DNA of 8,382 nucleotides from positions 1-8,382 of the forward strand of contig WGBL01000186.1 in NCBI GenBank assembly GCA_015494375.1, in the 5' to 3' direction. The number at the start of each line of letters is the position of its first letter. Position 1 is the first letter of the stretch. Of the stretch, positions 7,620-8,382 are shown in pieces. A program made the translations under genes and the position numbers. The DNA is from Hyphomicrobiales bacterium (lineage in GTDB: Bacteria; Pseudomonadota; Alphaproteobacteria; Rhizobiales; S144-23). Under the pieces are notes generated by a model that was not told where the DNA came from, made no database searches, and saw nothing but the letters and a program-made list of their open reading frames with translations.

Positions 7620-7718
7620 TCAATCCCGTGACTGAGCAAAGGCAAAGGCATAGGTCCTGGCAAGCCCCGCCGCCAGCGCAACCACGCGGCCCACAGCACG
7701 CAACACACCCTTTGCCAT
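7620..7718 (-). CDS. Possible 32-residue small hydrophobic protein or leader peptide
   Basis: This short minus-strand frame starts MAKGVLRAVGRVV and ends in a charged AQSRD followed by TGA. The case for it is mainly the start site: ATG at 7718 is preceded at a five-base spacing by a strong AAAGGGGAGGG. The peptide has two basic residues in its first seven, a moderately hydrophobic, alanine- and valine-rich centre (about residues 8-19) and an aromatic YAFAF segment. It could associate with the membrane, although the hydrophobic run is short. No family is recognised. It ends 84 bases before the caspase-like gene on the same strand and begins 122 bases after the HepT-like gene. Those 122 bases show no clear promoter or T-tailed terminator. 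It could be a real small protein, a translated leader that affects the caspase-like gene, or a chance ORF. Confidence 0.4.
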   Translation of the reverse strand: MAKGVLRAVGRVVALAAGLARTYAFAFAQSRD

Positions 7719-7723
7719 CGCAA

Positions 7724-7734
7724 CCCTCCCCTTT
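7724..7734 (-). promoter_or_regulatory. Strong ribosome binding site before the small ORF
   Basis: On the minus strand AAAGGGGAGGG lies five bases (TTGCG) before the ATG at 7718. It is nearly identical to the leader of the caspase-like gene (ACAAGGGGAGGG there, ACAAAGGGGAGGG here). This suggests either a duplicated leader or similar translation strength. Confidence 0.5.
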
Positions 7735-7840
7735 GTCCTAACGCCTCCTTTGCTCCCTCCGCTGGCCCGCCGCCCCCTGGCGCGCCGCCACGCTATCGCG
7801 CCCCGCGGAGACGGCCCTATTTGGGGCTCGGCTCTCTCAT

Positions 7841-8224
7841 TTATTCCATATCGGGATGCTCGCCCCCACCTGAGCTTCGTTGCCGGCTCGCCCGCTCGCG
7901 CTCGCTGCTCAAGACCGCCTCCAGCGCCGGCAGGTCCGATTGCACCACCGCCCAGATGATTTGCGGGTTGACCTCGTGATACTCGTGGCGCAGCACGTTG
8001 CCGATGGCGCGCACCTTGGCCCACGGAATGTCGGGGTAGCGCCCGATCAGATCCTCTGGCAGGCGACGTGCGGCCTCGGAAATGATCTCGATCGCGCGCT
8101 CGACCGCCAGGCGCCGCAGACGCGCACCTTGGAAACCTGCCAGGTCGAGCCCTTGGCTCGCCTCGCGGATGGCATCGCACGCCTCCAACATCTCGTCGAG
8201 CGTTACCGTCACGTCCCGCGCCAT
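7841..8224 (-). CDS. hepT: HepT-like HEPN-domain protein (DUF86), probable toxin of a type VII toxin-antitoxin pair
   Basis: The product has 127 residues and is mostly helical. Its length, the block RLAVERAIEIISEAARRLP (38-56) and PDIPWAKVRAIGNVLRHEYHEV (64-85) match the HepT/DUF86 family. These are HEPN-fold RNases whose active site lies around a conserved His-x-Tyr. Here that is His80-Glu-Tyr82; the equivalent tyrosine in the Shewanella HepT-MntA system is AMPylated by the partner, which silences the toxin. The usual RN....H.Y arginine position is occupied by Gly75 (IGN.LRH.Y form), with Arg72 and Arg79 nearby, a variant I associate with many alphaproteobacterial members. The start ATG at 8224 overlaps the stop of the upstream nucleotidyltransferase gene by one base (TGATG), so translation is likely coupled. 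The last 15 or so residues are polar, glycine-rich and probably disordered. Toxin function is inferred from family and context. Confidence 0.85.
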   Translation of the reverse strand: MARDVTVTLDEMLEACDAIREASQGLDLAGFQGARLRRLAVERAIEIISEAARRLPEDLIGRYPDIPWAKVRAIGNVLRHEYHEVNPQIIWAVVQSDLPALEAVLSSERERASRQRSSGGGEHPDME

Positions 8225-8382
8225 CAGAGCAACCGGATGGCCTCGCGCTCGATGCGCCGCCTGAGCTTGGGATGGAGGCTATCGCGGGTCGTGATGTGGA
8301 CCTCGAGCCCCGTCTCCGCCTCGATCAAGAGCTTGATGCCTGCGAGATTGAGCAGCGAGAAGCCCTCGCTGTCGTCATGATC
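8224..8382 (-). CDS. MNT-type nucleotidyltransferase, C-terminal fragment (probable antitoxin partner of HepT)
   Basis: Only the last 52 codons are in the window; the N-terminal part with the catalytic GS...DxD signature lies beyond the right edge. The fragment begins with DDSEGFSLLNLAGIKLLIE, continues EVHITTRDSLHPKL and ends with REAIRLL. This matches the end of minimal nucleotidyltransferases, in which a helix is followed by a strand carrying the third active-site aspartate (usually VDLV or VDVVTRDSL). At that position this protein appears to have His (codon at 8296-8298, CAC). Such proteins are encoded just before HEPN partners and transfer AMP to the HEPN tyrosine. The one-base overlap of its TGA with the next ATG supports the pair. 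Assignment to the family is good; activity cannot be judged from this fragment. Confidence 0.75.
   Translation of the reverse strand, partial: DHDDSEGFSLLNLAGIKLLIEAETGLEVHITTRDSLHPKLRRRIEREAIRLL

Noticed and set aside
7620..8180. A long minus-strand frame (186 codons) overlapping the HepT-like gene in another frame
   Set aside because: Its upstream part is a shadow of the HepT-like gene. Only the last 32 codons, with their own ATG and ribosome site, were kept as a candidate small ORF.
5979..8382. A defence system built from the caspase-like protein and the HEPN/MNT pair
   Set aside because: The caspase-like protein has a signal peptide and so should leave the cytoplasm, whereas caspases of known defence systems act inside the cell. 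A 305-base gap and separate control signals also argue against one unit.

Overview
The window is GC-rich and densely coding. It reads as a chromosomal segment of an alphaproteobacterium, probably of the Hyphomicrobiales/Rhizobiales type. That guess rests on the ccmF-ccmH (cycK-cycL) pair without ccmG between the two genes, the FAD/GcvT-type dimethylglycine/sarcosine dehydrogenase, and the codon and base composition. No rRNA, tRNA, CRISPR array, transposase or integrase was found.

Plus-strand half (1-4673). The window opens inside ccmF, the haem lyase subunit of System I cytochrome c maturation. Seven bases after its stop comes ccmH, the membrane-anchored thiol reductase that prepares apocytochrome c. 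About 100 bases later, in the same direction, lies an 815-residue fusion of a covalent-FAD amine oxidase with a GcvT-like tetrahydrofolate domain. This is a dimethylglycine/sarcosine dehydrogenase-type demethylase.

Convergent gap (4674-4937). It has no convincing gene. It holds an imperfect GC-rich hairpin that may end transcription from one or both sides.

Minus-strand half (4938-8382). Read in the direction of transcription (right to left) it holds: the 3' end of an MNT-type nucleotidyltransferase; a HepT-like HEPN protein overlapping it by one base (a probable toxin-antitoxin pair); a possible 32-residue small protein with a strong Shine-Dalgarno sequence; a short AT-rich stretch with a 12-base-period direct repeat; a secreted caspase-like (peptidase C14) protein of 518 residues with a four-cysteine module and a predicted beta-rich C-terminal domain; a 303-base gap; and a UPF0149/YecA-like protein ending in a SEC-C zinc motif.

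The genes fall into three functional blocks: cytochrome c maturation, one-carbon amine demethylation, and a stress/toxin-antitoxin/caspase block. Nothing in the sequence proves that the blocks work together. The least ordinary part is 5979-7840, the secreted caspase-like protein with its possible small upstream ORF. The altered residues in the MNT/HepT pair are also worth checking.
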